From positions 62,001 to 126,000 of the forward strand of contig NZ_JABVZR010000003.1 of the NCBI RefSeq assembly GCF_017163935.1: a DNA stretch of 64,000 bases, read 5' to 3'. Positions 53,668 through 62,224 of the stretch are shown here, in pieces. The notes under the pieces were generated by a model, which did not search any database, was not told where the DNA came from, and saw nothing but the letters and a program-made list of their open reading frames with translations. Both the position numbers and the translations under genes were made by a program. Within the stretch, counting starts at the first letter, position 1, and every line of letters begins with the position of its first letter. The stretch comes from Novosphingobium terrae. Its GTDB lineage: Bacteria; Pseudomonadota; Alphaproteobacteria; Sphingomonadales; Sphingomonadaceae.

Positions 53668-55202
53668 CGGCGGCGGCATCTGTCGCCGGCGCGGCACGCG
53701 CTGCCGATGCGGGGCAAGCCGTTGCTGTGGCGCCAGTCTGGGACCTCCGTCTGGCGACAGGCCTTGCCGGCATTCTGATTGCCGCGATGATGTCGGGCCT
53801 CAACGACCGGGTGACCGGTGTGACCTTGACCGATGTCGCGGGAGCAAGAGGTCTCGCAGGCGACGATGCCCATTTGCTCGGCACCATCTACGCCGCCACC
53901 CAGCTTGGTGCCATGCCGATCGCATCATGGTTTGCCGCCACCTTTTCGCTGCGCCGCTTTCTGCTGGCGATCACGCTGGTCTTTCTGACCTCTGCCCTGC
54001 TGCTGCCGCTGGCCCCGAACTTCGGCTGGTTGCTGGCGCTGCGCGCCGTTCAGGGGGTGGCGGGCGGGGCAATGGTCCCGCTGCTGATGGGAGCAGCACT
54101 GCGCTTTCTTCCACCCGCGATCAAGCTGCAGGGGTTGGGCTTCTACTCGCTGACCGCCACCTTCTCGCCCAATCTGGCCCTGTGGTTCGCCGCAAGCTGG
54201 ATGGATGGCTGGAACGACTGGCGACTGACCTATTGGCAGGTGATCCCGGTCGGGCTGATCGTGCTGGCCATGGTGGGCTGGGGCCTGCCGCAGGACCCGG
54301 TGAAGCCTGAAAGGCTGCGCGAGATCGATGGGCTGGGTCTGGCGAGCGGCCCGCTCGGCCTGATGCTGCTGGCCTTCGTGGCCGAAGAGGGCGAAAGGCT
54401 CGACTGGTTCCATTCACCCCTCATCCTCGGCGCTTTGCTCGCCAGTGCCGCGTTGATCGGAATCTTCATCCTCAGCGAATGGCATCACCCCCAGCCCTTC
54501 ATGAAGCTTCAGATGTTGTCGCGCCGCAATTTCTGGCTGGGCCTGCCGCTTTTCATCGGCATCCTCATGGTGGTGGTCGCCAGTTCGCTGCTGCCCGCCG
54601 CCCATCTGGCCGAAGTCCAGCATTTCCGCCCGCTGCAGATCGCACCCATCGGCCTGATCATCAGCCTGCCGCAAATCCTGCTGGCGCCGCTCGTGTCCGC
54701 CCTGCTGTATCATCGCTGGGTCGATGCGCGCCATGTGATTGCCATGGGTCTGGCGCTGATCGCCACATCATGCTGGCTGGGCGCGCAGGTCACCGATGGC
54801 TGGATGGTTCGTGAGTTCTGGCTGGCCCAGGCCTGCCAGATGATCGGCCAACCGCTGGCCCTCGTGCCCTTTCTTTATGTCTCGGTCAGCACGCTGCTCT
54901 CACCGGCCGAGGGCGCGCTTTATGCTGGCCTCATCAACACGCTCAAGACGCTGGCCAGCGTGATCGGCGCGGCGCTTGTCGAGCGGCTGCTGGTCACCGG
55001 CACGGCGGCCCATCTCAGCATCCTTGCCGATCGCGCCGGGAGACTGGCTCAGCACGAGATTCCTGCGCTGTCCGAAACACAGGCCATCACCGGTGCCATC
55101 GCCGATGCCTATGGGCTCGCAGCCTGCCTCGCCGCGCTGCTGATCATCCCCACCCTTTCGCTCAAGCATGTTCCACCGCCGCCCCCGGCGAAGAAAGTCT
55201 AG
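53664..55202 (+). CDS. DHA2-family MFS multidrug exporter (EmrB-like)
   Basis: 512 residues with about fourteen membrane helices. N-terminal ATGLAGILIAAMMSGLNDRV and the motif-C-like region NLALWFAASWMDGWNDWRLT place it in the DHA2 (14-TMS) drug:H+ antiporter family. It starts within the preceding stop (ATGA), and the adaptor gene follows 10 bases later, completing an Emr-type tripartite pump. The N-terminal Asn/Asp in SGLNDR is the family's TM1 proton site. The substrate is unknown; the context suggests the product of the downstream enzymes or a related toxic compound. Confidence 0.93.
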   Translation: MTAAASVAGAARAADAGQAVAVAPVWDLRLATGLAGILIAAMMSGLNDRVTGVTLTDVAGARGLAGDDAHLLGTIYAATQLGAMPIASWFAATFSLRRFLLAITLVFLTSALLLPLAPNFGWLLALRAVQGVAGGAMVPLLMGAALRFLPPAIKLQGLGFYSLTATFSPNLALWFAASWMDGWNDWRLTYWQVIPVGLIVLAMVGWGLPQDPVKPERLREIDGLGLASGPLGLMLLAFVAEEGERLDWFHSPLILGALLASAALIGIFILSEWHHPQPFMKLQMLSRRNFWLGLPLFIGILMVVVASSLLPAAHLAEVQHFRPLQIAPIGLIISLPQILLAPLVSALLYHRWVDARHVIAMGLALIATSCWLGAQVTDGWMVREFWLAQACQMIGQPLALVPFLYVSVSTLLSPAEGALYAGLINTLKTLASVIGAALVERLLVTGTAAHLSILADRAGRLAQHEIPALSETQAITGAIADAYGLAACLAALLIIPTLSLKHVPPPPPAKKV

Positions 55203-55212
55203 GACAAAGATC

Positions 55213-56247
55213 ATGCCCATGCCCCTTCCCGCCAAGATCGCCATCGGCGCTCTCGCCGCCGTTGCCCTGATGGGCGCCACCTGGTCGGCTGCCCATGATG
55301 AGGGCAGCGCAACCGCCCAGACCACCGATGACGCCTATGTGCTGGCTGATTCAAGCACAGTGGCCCCCCGCATCTCGGGCCAGATCGCCCGCGTGCTGGT
55401 GACCGACAATCAGACGGTCCGCCAAGGAGACCTGCTGGCCACGCTTGACGACCGCGATTACAAGGTCGCTCTGGCCTCAGCGCAAGCCGAACTGCATGCC
55501 GCGCAGGCCAGAGCCGAGAGCCTGCAGCGGCAGTTGGTCCGTCAGGATGATGTGATCGAACAGGCCCGCGCCGCCACCCAGGCCGATGCTGCGGCCGTCA
55601 TGCTCTCGCAAGCCAATGCCGGGCGCTATCGCGACCTTGCCCGCGACGGATCGGCCAGCCGTCAGGAACAGCAGGAGGCCGACAGCCGCCTCGCCTCCGA
55701 TCAGGCCGCCAGCCGGCGCGATCAGGCAGGCCATGGCGCCGCCCGCGCCCAGATGCCGGTGCTGCGCGCGCAATGGGAGGAGGCGCAGGCCGTCATCGCC
55801 CGGGCACAGGCCGCCGTCGATACGGCAGCCCTCAACCTCTCCTATACGCAGATCCATGCGCCGGTGGATGGGATCGTTGGCCAGCGCACGCTGCGGGTTG
55901 GCAATTATGTCCAGTCCGGCACGCCCCTGCTGGCCGTGGTGCCCGTGCGGCTGGCCTATGTCGAGGCGCGCTATCGGGAAACGCAATTGGTCCGCATGCA
56001 TCCGGGCCAGCGCGTGACCTTCCGCCTCGATGCCGCACCCGATGTGACCTTTACCGGGCATGTTGAAAGCATTGCTCCAGCTTCAGGCGCCTCTTTTGCC
56101 GTGATCGCGCCCGAGAATGCCACGGGCAATTTCACCAAGATCACCCAGCGCCTTCCCGTGCGCATCGCGATCGACCCGGCGCAACCCGGGCTCGATCGCC
56201 TGCGGGTCGGCATGTCGGTCGTGCCGACCGTGTTGACAGACAGTTGA
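55213..56247 (+). CDS. HlyD/EmrA-type periplasmic adaptor subunit
   Basis: 344 residues. A single N-terminal membrane helix (AKIAIGALAAVALMGATW) is followed by a lipoyl half-motif (TVAPRISGQIARVLVTDNQT, VRQGDLLATLDDRDYKVALA), a long coiled-coil hairpin (residues about 85-215; AQAELHAAQARAESLQRQLV) and the second lipoyl half (YTQIHAPVDGIVGQRTLRVG). The beta-barrel follows. This is the EmrA architecture, bridging the MFS pump and outer-membrane channel. AGGA lies eight bases before the ATG at 55213; the frame extends upstream into the pump gene. The C-terminus has no extra domain. Confidence 0.95.
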   Translation: MPMPLPAKIAIGALAAVALMGATWSAAHDEGSATAQTTDDAYVLADSSTVAPRISGQIARVLVTDNQTVRQGDLLATLDDRDYKVALASAQAELHAAQARAESLQRQLVRQDDVIEQARAATQADAAAVMLSQANAGRYRDLARDGSASRQEQQEADSRLASDQAASRRDQAGHGAARAQMPVLRAQWEEAQAVIARAQAAVDTAALNLSYTQIHAPVDGIVGQRTLRVGNYVQSGTPLLAVVPVRLAYVEARYRETQLVRMHPGQRVTFRLDAAPDVTFTGHVESIAPASGASFAVIAPENATGNFTKITQRLPVRIAIDPAQPGLDRLRVGMSVVPTVLTDS

Positions 56248-56304
56248 AGGACCTTTCGCCTGTCTGCATGCATAGAACTGCCTTTCGGGAAAGGAGCCAG
56301 ACCC

Positions 56305-57456
56305 TTGCCAAGATCATCACCCTCCATTCTGCGCCGCTGGTCCTCACGCATCAGGACTGCGGATCGCGAAGCCTATGTCCACTATATCGCGCAGACCGGC
56401 ATTCGGGATTACGCCGCAACGCACGGCAATCTGGGCTGTGAAATGCTGGCGCGCGATCTGGGCGATGGATCGACCGAGGTCACGACCCTGAGCTGGTGGC
56501 CCTCCATGGACGCGATCCGCGCCTTTGCCGGCGCGGAGGTAGCCAAAGCGCGCTATTATCCCGAGGATGAGCATTTCCTGCTCGAACGCCCTGATGAGGT
56601 GGAGCATCATCACATCGTCGCGCGGGCGGCTGGTGGTGATGGCGGCGGTCGCCCGCTCGCCTTTGAGAAGATGCATGCCAATGGCGATGATTTCGTGCTG
56701 ATCGACCTGCGCGGCAGCGACATGGCGATCAATCCGGAGCTTGTCCGGCTGATGGGCGATCGCCAGCGCGGGATCGGCTTCAACCAGCTCGCCACGCTTG
56801 CCGATTGCACCGATGCAACGGCAAGTTTGTCCTTCTGGAACGCGGATGGCTCACCGCTGGACGCCTGCGGCAGTGCGACGCGGGGTGCCGCGCTGAAGCT
56901 GATGGAGGAAATCGGCTCAGATGTTGTGACCGTCAGAACCGCGCGCGGATTGCTGGCCTGTTCGCGGGACGGAGATGGCCTGATTGCCGTCGATATGGGC
57001 AAGCCCTCGCTCGACTGGGCCGATGTGCCGATGGCCAAAGCCATGGACACGCTGATCCTGCCGCTCGATGGCGCGCCTGCTGCCTGCAGCATGGGCAATC
57101 CGCATTGCACTTTCTTCGTCGAGGACGCCGAGGCGGTCGCTCTCGATATCTTCGGCGCGGCCATCGAGAACCACCCGTTGTTCCCGCAAGGGGTGAATGT
57201 GCATGTGGTACAGGTCATCGATCCTGCCCATATCCGTCTGCGGATCTGGGAGCGCGGCGCGGGCCTATCCCCCGGTTCGGGGTCCTGCGCCTGCGCGGCG
57301 GTCGTCAATGGCATTCGGCGCGGCTTGCTCGGCCCCCGCGTTGCGGTGCAATGCGATGGCGGCATGCTCCATGTCGCATGGCGTGGCGAAGGCGTGCTGC
57401 TGACCGGCCCGGTGGAGCGCAGCCATAGCGGCGTCTGCGCCGGGAGCCGGTCATGA
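56305..57456 (+). CDS. Fusion of an antibiotic-biosynthesis-monooxygenase-like domain and a DapF-like domain
   Basis: 383 residues. The first ~105 form a dimeric alpha/beta-barrel ABM-like domain (YVHYIAQTGIRDYAATHGNL, then LSWWPSMDAIRAFAGAEVAK and YYPEDEHFLLERPDEVEHHH). From about residue 120 follows a diaminopimelate-epimerase fold (FEKMHANGDDFVLIDL, DACGSATRGAALKLMEE, ERGAGLSPGSGSCACAA). The first catalytic Cys is kept in DACGS. The second, in DapF ERGxGxTxxCGTG, is Ser here (SPGSG), with a Cys two residues later. The TTG start has GGAG eight bases upstream. Canonical two-base epimerase activity is doubtful; a dehydratase or isomerase is plausible. Overlaps the next gene (ATGA). Confidence 0.85.
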   Translation: MPRSSPSILRRWSSRIRTADREAYVHYIAQTGIRDYAATHGNLGCEMLARDLGDGSTEVTTLSWWPSMDAIRAFAGAEVAKARYYPEDEHFLLERPDEVEHHHIVARAAGGDGGGRPLAFEKMHANGDDFVLIDLRGSDMAINPELVRLMGDRQRGIGFNQLATLADCTDATASLSFWNADGSPLDACGSATRGAALKLMEEIGSDVVTVRTARGLLACSRDGDGLIAVDMGKPSLDWADVPMAKAMDTLILPLDGAPAACSMGNPHCTFFVEDAEAVALDIFGAAIENHPLFPQGVNVHVVQVIDPAHIRLRIWERGAGLSPGSGSCACAAVVNGIRRGLLGPRVAVQCDGGMLHVAWRGEGVLLTGPVERSHSGVCAGSRS

Positions 57457-58166
57457 CTCAGCCATCAACCCCCGCGCAGAAATTCGACCCGCTTCGGGCC
57501 GGAGAATACCAGACACAGAGCAGGATCGCCCTTGCCGGATACGATGCCTGCCATGATCTGGCGGCCTGCATGATAGCGGCCTCGCTTGGCAATCCCGCGC
57601 AAGCGCATATGCTCATTGTGGGCGCAGGCGGGGGCGGTCAGGAAATCGTCGCGGCAAACCGGCTGGGGCCGGATTGGCACTTCACCGCCGTGGACCCGTC
57701 TCCGCCAATGATGGACCTTGCCGTGGAGCAATTGACTCAGGCGGGACTGGCGGCGCGAACCCATTTCCATCTCGGCTATGTCGATGACCTGCCGGAGGGG
57801 CAGCAGTTTGACGCCGCAACGCTGATCGGTGTTCTTCATCACCAGCCCGGAGACGAGGCCAAACGACGGTTGCTGGCCTCGATTGCCGATCGTCTGGCGC
57901 CCGGCGCACCGCTGATCGTGGCGGGAAATCGCCTGGCCTATGCCGAGCATCCGCTGTTGCTTTCGGCATGGGGCGAACGCTGGCGGATGCATGGTGCCAC
58001 CGCCGAAGAGGTTCACGCCAAGCTGGGCAAGATTTTGGAAGGCGCCGACCCTCCCGCTTCGGAAGAGAAAGTGGCCCAACTGCTCAGGGATGCCGGCTTC
58101 GGCCAACCGACATGGTTCTTCTCCAGCCTTTTCTGGGGAGCGTGCCTTGCCAGACGTCAGGGTTAG
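57453..58166 (+). CDS. Class I SAM-dependent methyltransferase
   Basis: 237 residues. The SAM motif I is HMLIVGAGGGGQEIVAANRL, followed by TAVDPSPPMMDLAVEQL (motif for the SAM ribose) and FDAATLIGVLHHQPGDEAKR (post-II), with a C-terminal helix-strand. The acceptor is unknown; the fold is generic. It overlaps the preceding fusion gene by four bases (ATGA), so the two proteins are made at similar levels, which argues for consecutive steps on a common substrate. A 117-base gap follows before the PhzF-like gene. Confidence 0.9.
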   Translation: MTQPSTPAQKFDPLRAGEYQTQSRIALAGYDACHDLAACMIAASLGNPAQAHMLIVGAGGGGQEIVAANRLGPDWHFTAVDPSPPMMDLAVEQLTQAGLAARTHFHLGYVDDLPEGQQFDAATLIGVLHHQPGDEAKRRLLASIADRLAPGAPLIVAGNRLAYAEHPLLLSAWGERWRMHGATAEEVHAKLGKILEGADPPASEEKVAQLLRDAGFGQPTWFFSSLFWGACLARRQG

Positions 58167-58283
58167 ATCGGATAGGCGAGAGAGCAGCACCATCATGTCA
58201 TGCACCGATGGGGGCGAATGCCCCATGTTACGGCAACCGCGCTGGCGCCAGCTTCCACCTCACAAAACAGAGGGACGATACAT

Positions 58284-59273
58284 ATGCTGGCACAAAGGCG
58301 GGGCATTCTGGCTGCATCAGGCGCGGTCATTGGCGCCATGGCTGTAGGAACCGGCGCAAGCCCGGCCCCTGTCACAGGGCGGCCCTATGAGGTCTATGAT
58401 GTGTTCACCGACAGGCCGCTCAGTGGCAATCCAGTAGCGGTGTTCACCGCTCCCGAGGGGCTGTCGCCGGATATGATGATGGCGATGACGCGTGAGATCA
58501 ACTATTCGGAATGCACCTTTATATTCCCGGCGACCCTGCCCGGATGTGATATCCAGATCCGCTTTTTCGCGATGAACAGCGGTGCGGAAATCCCCATTGC
58601 GGGCCACCCCACCATCGGGACAGTGTTCTCTCTGGCAGAGCGCGGGCTGATCCCTGCCGGGCGTCCCTCGATCACGCTGCAACTGGGGGTCGGCCCCACC
58701 CGCGTCGATCTGGAGTGGCAAGGCGGGCGCCTGCGCTTTGCCTGGATGCAGCAGCAGAAACCCGGGCTGGATGCTTCCATCAGCGATCGGGCTGCGGCTG
58801 CCGCTGCCATGGGACTGACGATGGGTGATTTGGCCGATGCGCCAATCCAGCAAGTGTCCTGCGGGGCGGCCTTTCTGATGTTCCCGGTCAAAACCCGCGC
58901 CGCTGTGGACAGGGCCCAGCTCGATCGCGCCGCGATGGGTCGGCTGATCGACGCGGCAGGGCTGATCCGACGCGGGGTGATGATCTTCTCGCAACAGCCG
59001 GGCGGCGATGACGCCACCGTCTACAGCCGCATGCTGGGCTTCGGCGTGACCGAGGATGCCGCGACGGGCAATGCCAGCGGTCCGCTGGCAGCCTATCTCG
59101 TCACCCATGGGCTGGTGCCGCCCGGGCAGGCCGGGCACATGATCAGCCGTCAGGGTGTGCATATGCAGCGGCCCAGCCGCGTGCATATGGCGACGCGAAG
59201 GAATGGCGACAGCCTGTCGGTCATGATCGGCGGCAGCGCTGTCAAATCCGCTGAGGGACGAATGTTCGTCTGA
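58284..59273 (+). CDS. PhzF-like isomerase with apparent twin-arginine signal peptide
   Basis: 329 residues from the ATG at 58284. The N-terminus MLAQRRGILAASGAVIGAMA has a twin-arginine and a hydrophobic stretch, followed by Ala-rich sequence, suggesting Tat export. The PhzF body follows: YEVYDVFTDRPLSGNPVAVF, the catalytic Glu in INYSECTFIFP, IPIAGHPTIGTVFSLAERG and the second-half motif TEDAATGNASGPLAAYLVTH. PhzF shares the diaminopimelate epimerase fold without its cysteines and normally isomerises a phenazine precursor in the cytoplasm. Export would be unusual. The frame opens at 58200. Part of the efflux-linked operon. Confidence 0.85.
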   Translation: MLAQRRGILAASGAVIGAMAVGTGASPAPVTGRPYEVYDVFTDRPLSGNPVAVFTAPEGLSPDMMMAMTREINYSECTFIFPATLPGCDIQIRFFAMNSGAEIPIAGHPTIGTVFSLAERGLIPAGRPSITLQLGVGPTRVDLEWQGGRLRFAWMQQQKPGLDASISDRAAAAAAMGLTMGDLADAPIQQVSCGAAFLMFPVKTRAAVDRAQLDRAAMGRLIDAAGLIRRGVMIFSQQPGGDDATVYSRMLGFGVTEDAATGNASGPLAAYLVTHGLVPPGQAGHMISRQGVHMQRPSRVHMATRRNGDSLSVMIGGSAVKSAEGRMFV

Positions 59274-59296
59274 GCTTGTAGAAAGAGAGGCAGAGT

Positions 59297-59761
59297 ATGG
59301 ACATGATCGCAAGGGTACGTGAAGCGCTGCTGGCCGCTGGTCACCCGGACAGCATCGCACAGTTCCCCGCTGGCACGCATAGCGCCGCTGACGCCGCAGC
59401 GGCGGTGGGCTGCTCGGTTGCGCAGATCGCCAAATCCATCGTCTTTCGCGCTGATGATGCCATCGTGTTGGTGGTCGCCTCGGGCGCTAACCGGATCGAC
59501 CGGGGCAAGGTGGGGGCGGTGCTCGGCCTCAAGGTGAAGAACGCCGATCCCGTCTGGGTCGAGGAGAGGACCGGTTTTGCCGTGGGCGGCGTCTCCCCCA
59601 TCGGCCATCCGTGCCCCGTCACCGTCGTGATGGACCGCGATCTGTTGCAGCACGATATGGTCTGGGCGGCGGCCGGATCGCCCACGCATACGTTCAGCAC
59701 CACGGCGCCTCAACTGATCGCGCTGACATCAGGACTGGTGGCGGATGTCCGGCAGGACTGA
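59297..59761 (+). CDS. YbaK/ProRS-associated-type aminoacyl-tRNA deacylase
   Basis: 154 residues. The YbaK fold is shown by SAADAAAAVGCSVAQIAKSI (catalytic Lys in AKS), VVASGANRIDRGKVGAVLGL and the substrate pocket GGVSPIGHPCPVTVVMD. Such proteins hydrolyse mischarged tRNAs such as Cys- or Ala-tRNA(Pro), or non-protein amino acids, in trans. AGAGAGG precedes the ATG. It follows the PhzF-like gene by 23 bases and is the last gene of the cluster. The presence of an editing factor beside amino-acid-type isomerases suggests protection against a tRNA-mischargeable compound. Confidence 0.9.
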   Translation: MDMIARVREALLAAGHPDSIAQFPAGTHSAADAAAAVGCSVAQIAKSIVFRADDAIVLVVASGANRIDRGKVGAVLGLKVKNADPVWVEERTGFAVGGVSPIGHPCPVTVVMDRDLLQHDMVWAAAGSPTHTFSTTAPQLIALTSGLVADVRQD

Positions 59762-60030
59762 ACCGTTAGAGCCCAACCCTAGGATCGTTGGATGAGGACT
59801 AGAGCAGATCTCGATTGGGATGAATCGCACGGAGATCCTTTGAGCGATGTTCTGAACCTTGTGCCCTTCTGGCAAACTCACCCGGTGCCACGAGCCCGCC
59901 GGGTTCGAGGGAAGCCCGAAAGTCCAGCCTCAGGCGGTCCCACCTTGGGAGCAGTGCAATTGAAAGCGGAACGCGGTGGGCACGCGCAAGTATTGGTCGC
60001 CGTTGGACTCAAAGTGCGGATTCAGGTGTT

Positions 60031-60936
60031 TTATTCCACCCTTCCACGTTCGGCCAGAAAATCCAATACAGCGCGCACGCGCGAAGGAAGCGGGCCGCCC
60101 TGCCCTACATGGATCGCGTGGAACTCTTCACGATCGCCCGGGTTCAGATGATCGAGCACAGGAACCAGACGGCCTGCGGCGATATCGTCGCGGATCATGA
60201 AACCGGCAAGACGGGCAATGCCGGCCCCGCCGAGGGCGAGCTGGCGCAAGGCTTCGCCGTCACTCGCCTGAACCGGTCCGACAACAGGAACGACAACCGT
60301 CTGGCTATCCCTCTTCATCGGCCAGCCATCGACGGTACGTGAGTAGCTGAAGCCGATGCGAGCGTGATCATCAAGATCTTCGATCGTCCTGGGTTGGCCG
60401 GACCGGGCGAGATAGGCCGGCGCCGCCACGATCCTCATCGTCGTCGCGCCGAGCCTGCGCGCAATCAGACTGGAACTCTTGAGCGGCCCGGCGCGCACGG
60501 CCACGTCGATCCGCTCCGTCAGCAGGTCGACGACCGTGTCGGTTTGGATTAGGTCCAGCGTCACGCCTGGGTAGCGCTGCAGGAACTCCGGGAGGATGGG
60601 CGCGAGGATATGGGTGCCGTAGGACGCACTCGTGTTGAGGCGGATGCGGCCGATCGGCTGCTCGCCGGCACCCGCGCTGCGTTCTGCATCGGCGATATCG
60701 GCCAGAATGCGCTTCGTGCGCTCGTAGAAGGCGCAGCCTTCCGGCGTAAGTTGGAACGCCCGCGTTGAGCGGTTGACCAACCTCGTACCAAGGCGGGACT
60801 CCAGCCGGGCGACAAGCTTGCTGACCGCTGAAGGCGTCATGCGGCAGACGCGGGCAGCCGCGGAGAAGCCTCGGTGCTCCACGACAGAGGCGAACACCTC
60901 CATCTCCCCAGTGCGGTTGATATCAGATCGCGCCAT
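60031..60936 (-). CDS. LysR family transcriptional regulator
   Basis: 301 residues. The helix-turn-helix reads MEVFASVVEHRGFSAAARVC, then RMTPSAVSKLVARLESRLGT and VNRSTRAFQLTPEG. The effector domain includes GRIRLNTSASYGTHILAPIL and VAAPAYLARSGQPRTIEDL. It belongs to the large DmlR/CrgA-like LysR group that typically represses divergent genes. It is divergent from the MFS/SGNH/aldo-keto genes (about 100 bases apart), which are its likely targets. The C-terminal stop is separated from the YbaK gene by 270 bases. Confidence 0.93.
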   Translation of the reverse strand: MARSDINRTGEMEVFASVVEHRGFSAAARVCRMTPSAVSKLVARLESRLGTRLVNRSTRAFQLTPEGCAFYERTKRILADIADAERSAGAGEQPIGRIRLNTSASYGTHILAPILPEFLQRYPGVTLDLIQTDTVVDLLTERIDVAVRAGPLKSSSLIARRLGATTMRIVAAPAYLARSGQPRTIEDLDDHARIGFSYSRTVDGWPMKRDSQTVVVPVVGPVQASDGEALRQLALGGAGIARLAGFMIRDDIAAGRLVPVLDHLNPGDREEFHAIHVGQGGPLPSRVRAVLDFLAERGRVE

Positions 60937-61033
60937 TGGTCGTTCAATTCACAAATGATGTTACTTGCGGCATACTATATCACTCGAGAGAGGTGGTCTA
61001 TCTCCATCAAGCTTGCAAACAGTGAGACAGATC

Positions 61034-62224
61034 ATGCCGTTGGCGCTCTATGCCTTGACGGCCGGAGCCTTCGGCATCGGCGTCACCGAATTCGTCATCA
61101 TGGGGTTGCTGCTCCAGGTCAGTGCCGACCTGCATGTGAGTATCGCGGCCGCGGGATTGCTGATCTCCGGCTATGCTCTGGGCGTCGTCGTCGGCGCGCC
61201 TGTGCTGACCGTGTTGACCGCGAAGTGGCCGCGAAAGACCATCCTGCTAGCGTTGATGGCAATCTTCATCGCCGGCAACGCGGCCTGTGCGCTGGCACCG
61301 ACCTATGGTTTCCTGATGGCAGCCCGCGTGCTGACCGCGCTGGCGCACGGCACTTTTTTTGGCGTCGGCTCGGTGGTGGCTACCGGCCTCGTTGCTGATG
61401 ACCGCAAAGCTTCGGCTATCGCCGTGATGTTCACCGGTTTGACCGTCGCCAACATCCTCGGCGTGCCGCTCAGAACCTGGATCGGTCAACATCTCGGCTG
61501 GCGCGCGACCTTCGTCGCTGTGACGCTGACCGGCCTTGCCGCCTTCGCGGTCATTGCAGCCCTGGTTCCCCGGGACGGCGCGGCGCCAGAGGCGAGCGAC
61601 TGGCGGGCGGATCTGGCAGCCATCCTCCGTGTGCCTGTTCTGCTTGGTTTGCTGACCACCGTCCTCGGCTATGCCGGTGTCTTTGCGGTGTTCACCTACA
61701 TCGCGCCGATGCTGACCCGGATCAGTGGGTTTCAGGAGCCGGCGGTCGCGCCGATCCTGCTGGTGTCCGGCGGGGGGCTCGTCGTGGGTAATCTGCTGGG
61801 TGGCCGGCTCGCCGATCGCGGCCTGCTCGCCACCGTGTTCGGGACGCTGGCCGTGCTGGCGCTGGTGCTGGCGGCCATGACGCCGGGCCTCCCTTCGCCG
61901 GCGGCGGCGGTCGTGCTGACGGGCATGCTGGGCGCCGCCGGCTTCGCGACTGTAGCGCCGCTTCAGATGTGGGTGCTATCACGAGTGCAAGGCACGAGCC
62001 GGAGCCTCGCGTCCTCCTTCAACATCGCAGCATTCAATCTGGGCAACGCGATCGGCGCCTGGGCGGGCGGCATGGTCATCGACCACGGTCCCGGACTGAC
62101 CTTCGTTCCGATTGTTGCCGCAGCCTTTCCTTTGGCGGCGATCGGCGCCGCGGCGCTGGCGGCGGGATTGAACCGCAGCCGCCGTACCAACCCGATCACG
62201 GAGCTCAATTCCCATGTCCGTTAA
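61034..62224 (+). CDS. MFS transporter (DHA1-like)
   Basis: 396 residues and about twelve membrane helices. The first helices are MPLALYALTAGAFGIGVTEF, VIMGLLLQVSADLHVSIAAA and GLLISGYALGVVVGAPVLTV, with PRKTILLALMAIFIAGNAAC resembling MFS motif A in TM2-3. The fold matches AraJ/Bcr-like sugar or drug exporters. Its start at 61034 begins the conserved part; the frame is open to 60965. The stop overlaps the next gene by 11 bases. Likely controlled by the divergent LysR. Confidence 0.9.
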   Translation: MPLALYALTAGAFGIGVTEFVIMGLLLQVSADLHVSIAAAGLLISGYALGVVVGAPVLTVLTAKWPRKTILLALMAIFIAGNAACALAPTYGFLMAARVLTALAHGTFFGVGSVVATGLVADDRKASAIAVMFTGLTVANILGVPLRTWIGQHLGWRATFVAVTLTGLAAFAVIAALVPRDGAAPEASDWRADLAAILRVPVLLGLLTTVLGYAGVFAVFTYIAPMLTRISGFQEPAVAPILLVSGGGLVVGNLLGGRLADRGLLATVFGTLAVLALVLAAMTPGLPSPAAAVVLTGMLGAAGFATVAPLQMWVLSRVQGTSRSLASSFNIAAFNLGNAIGAWAGGMVIDHGPGLTFVPIVAAAFPLAAIGAAALAAGLNRSRRTNPITELNSHVR

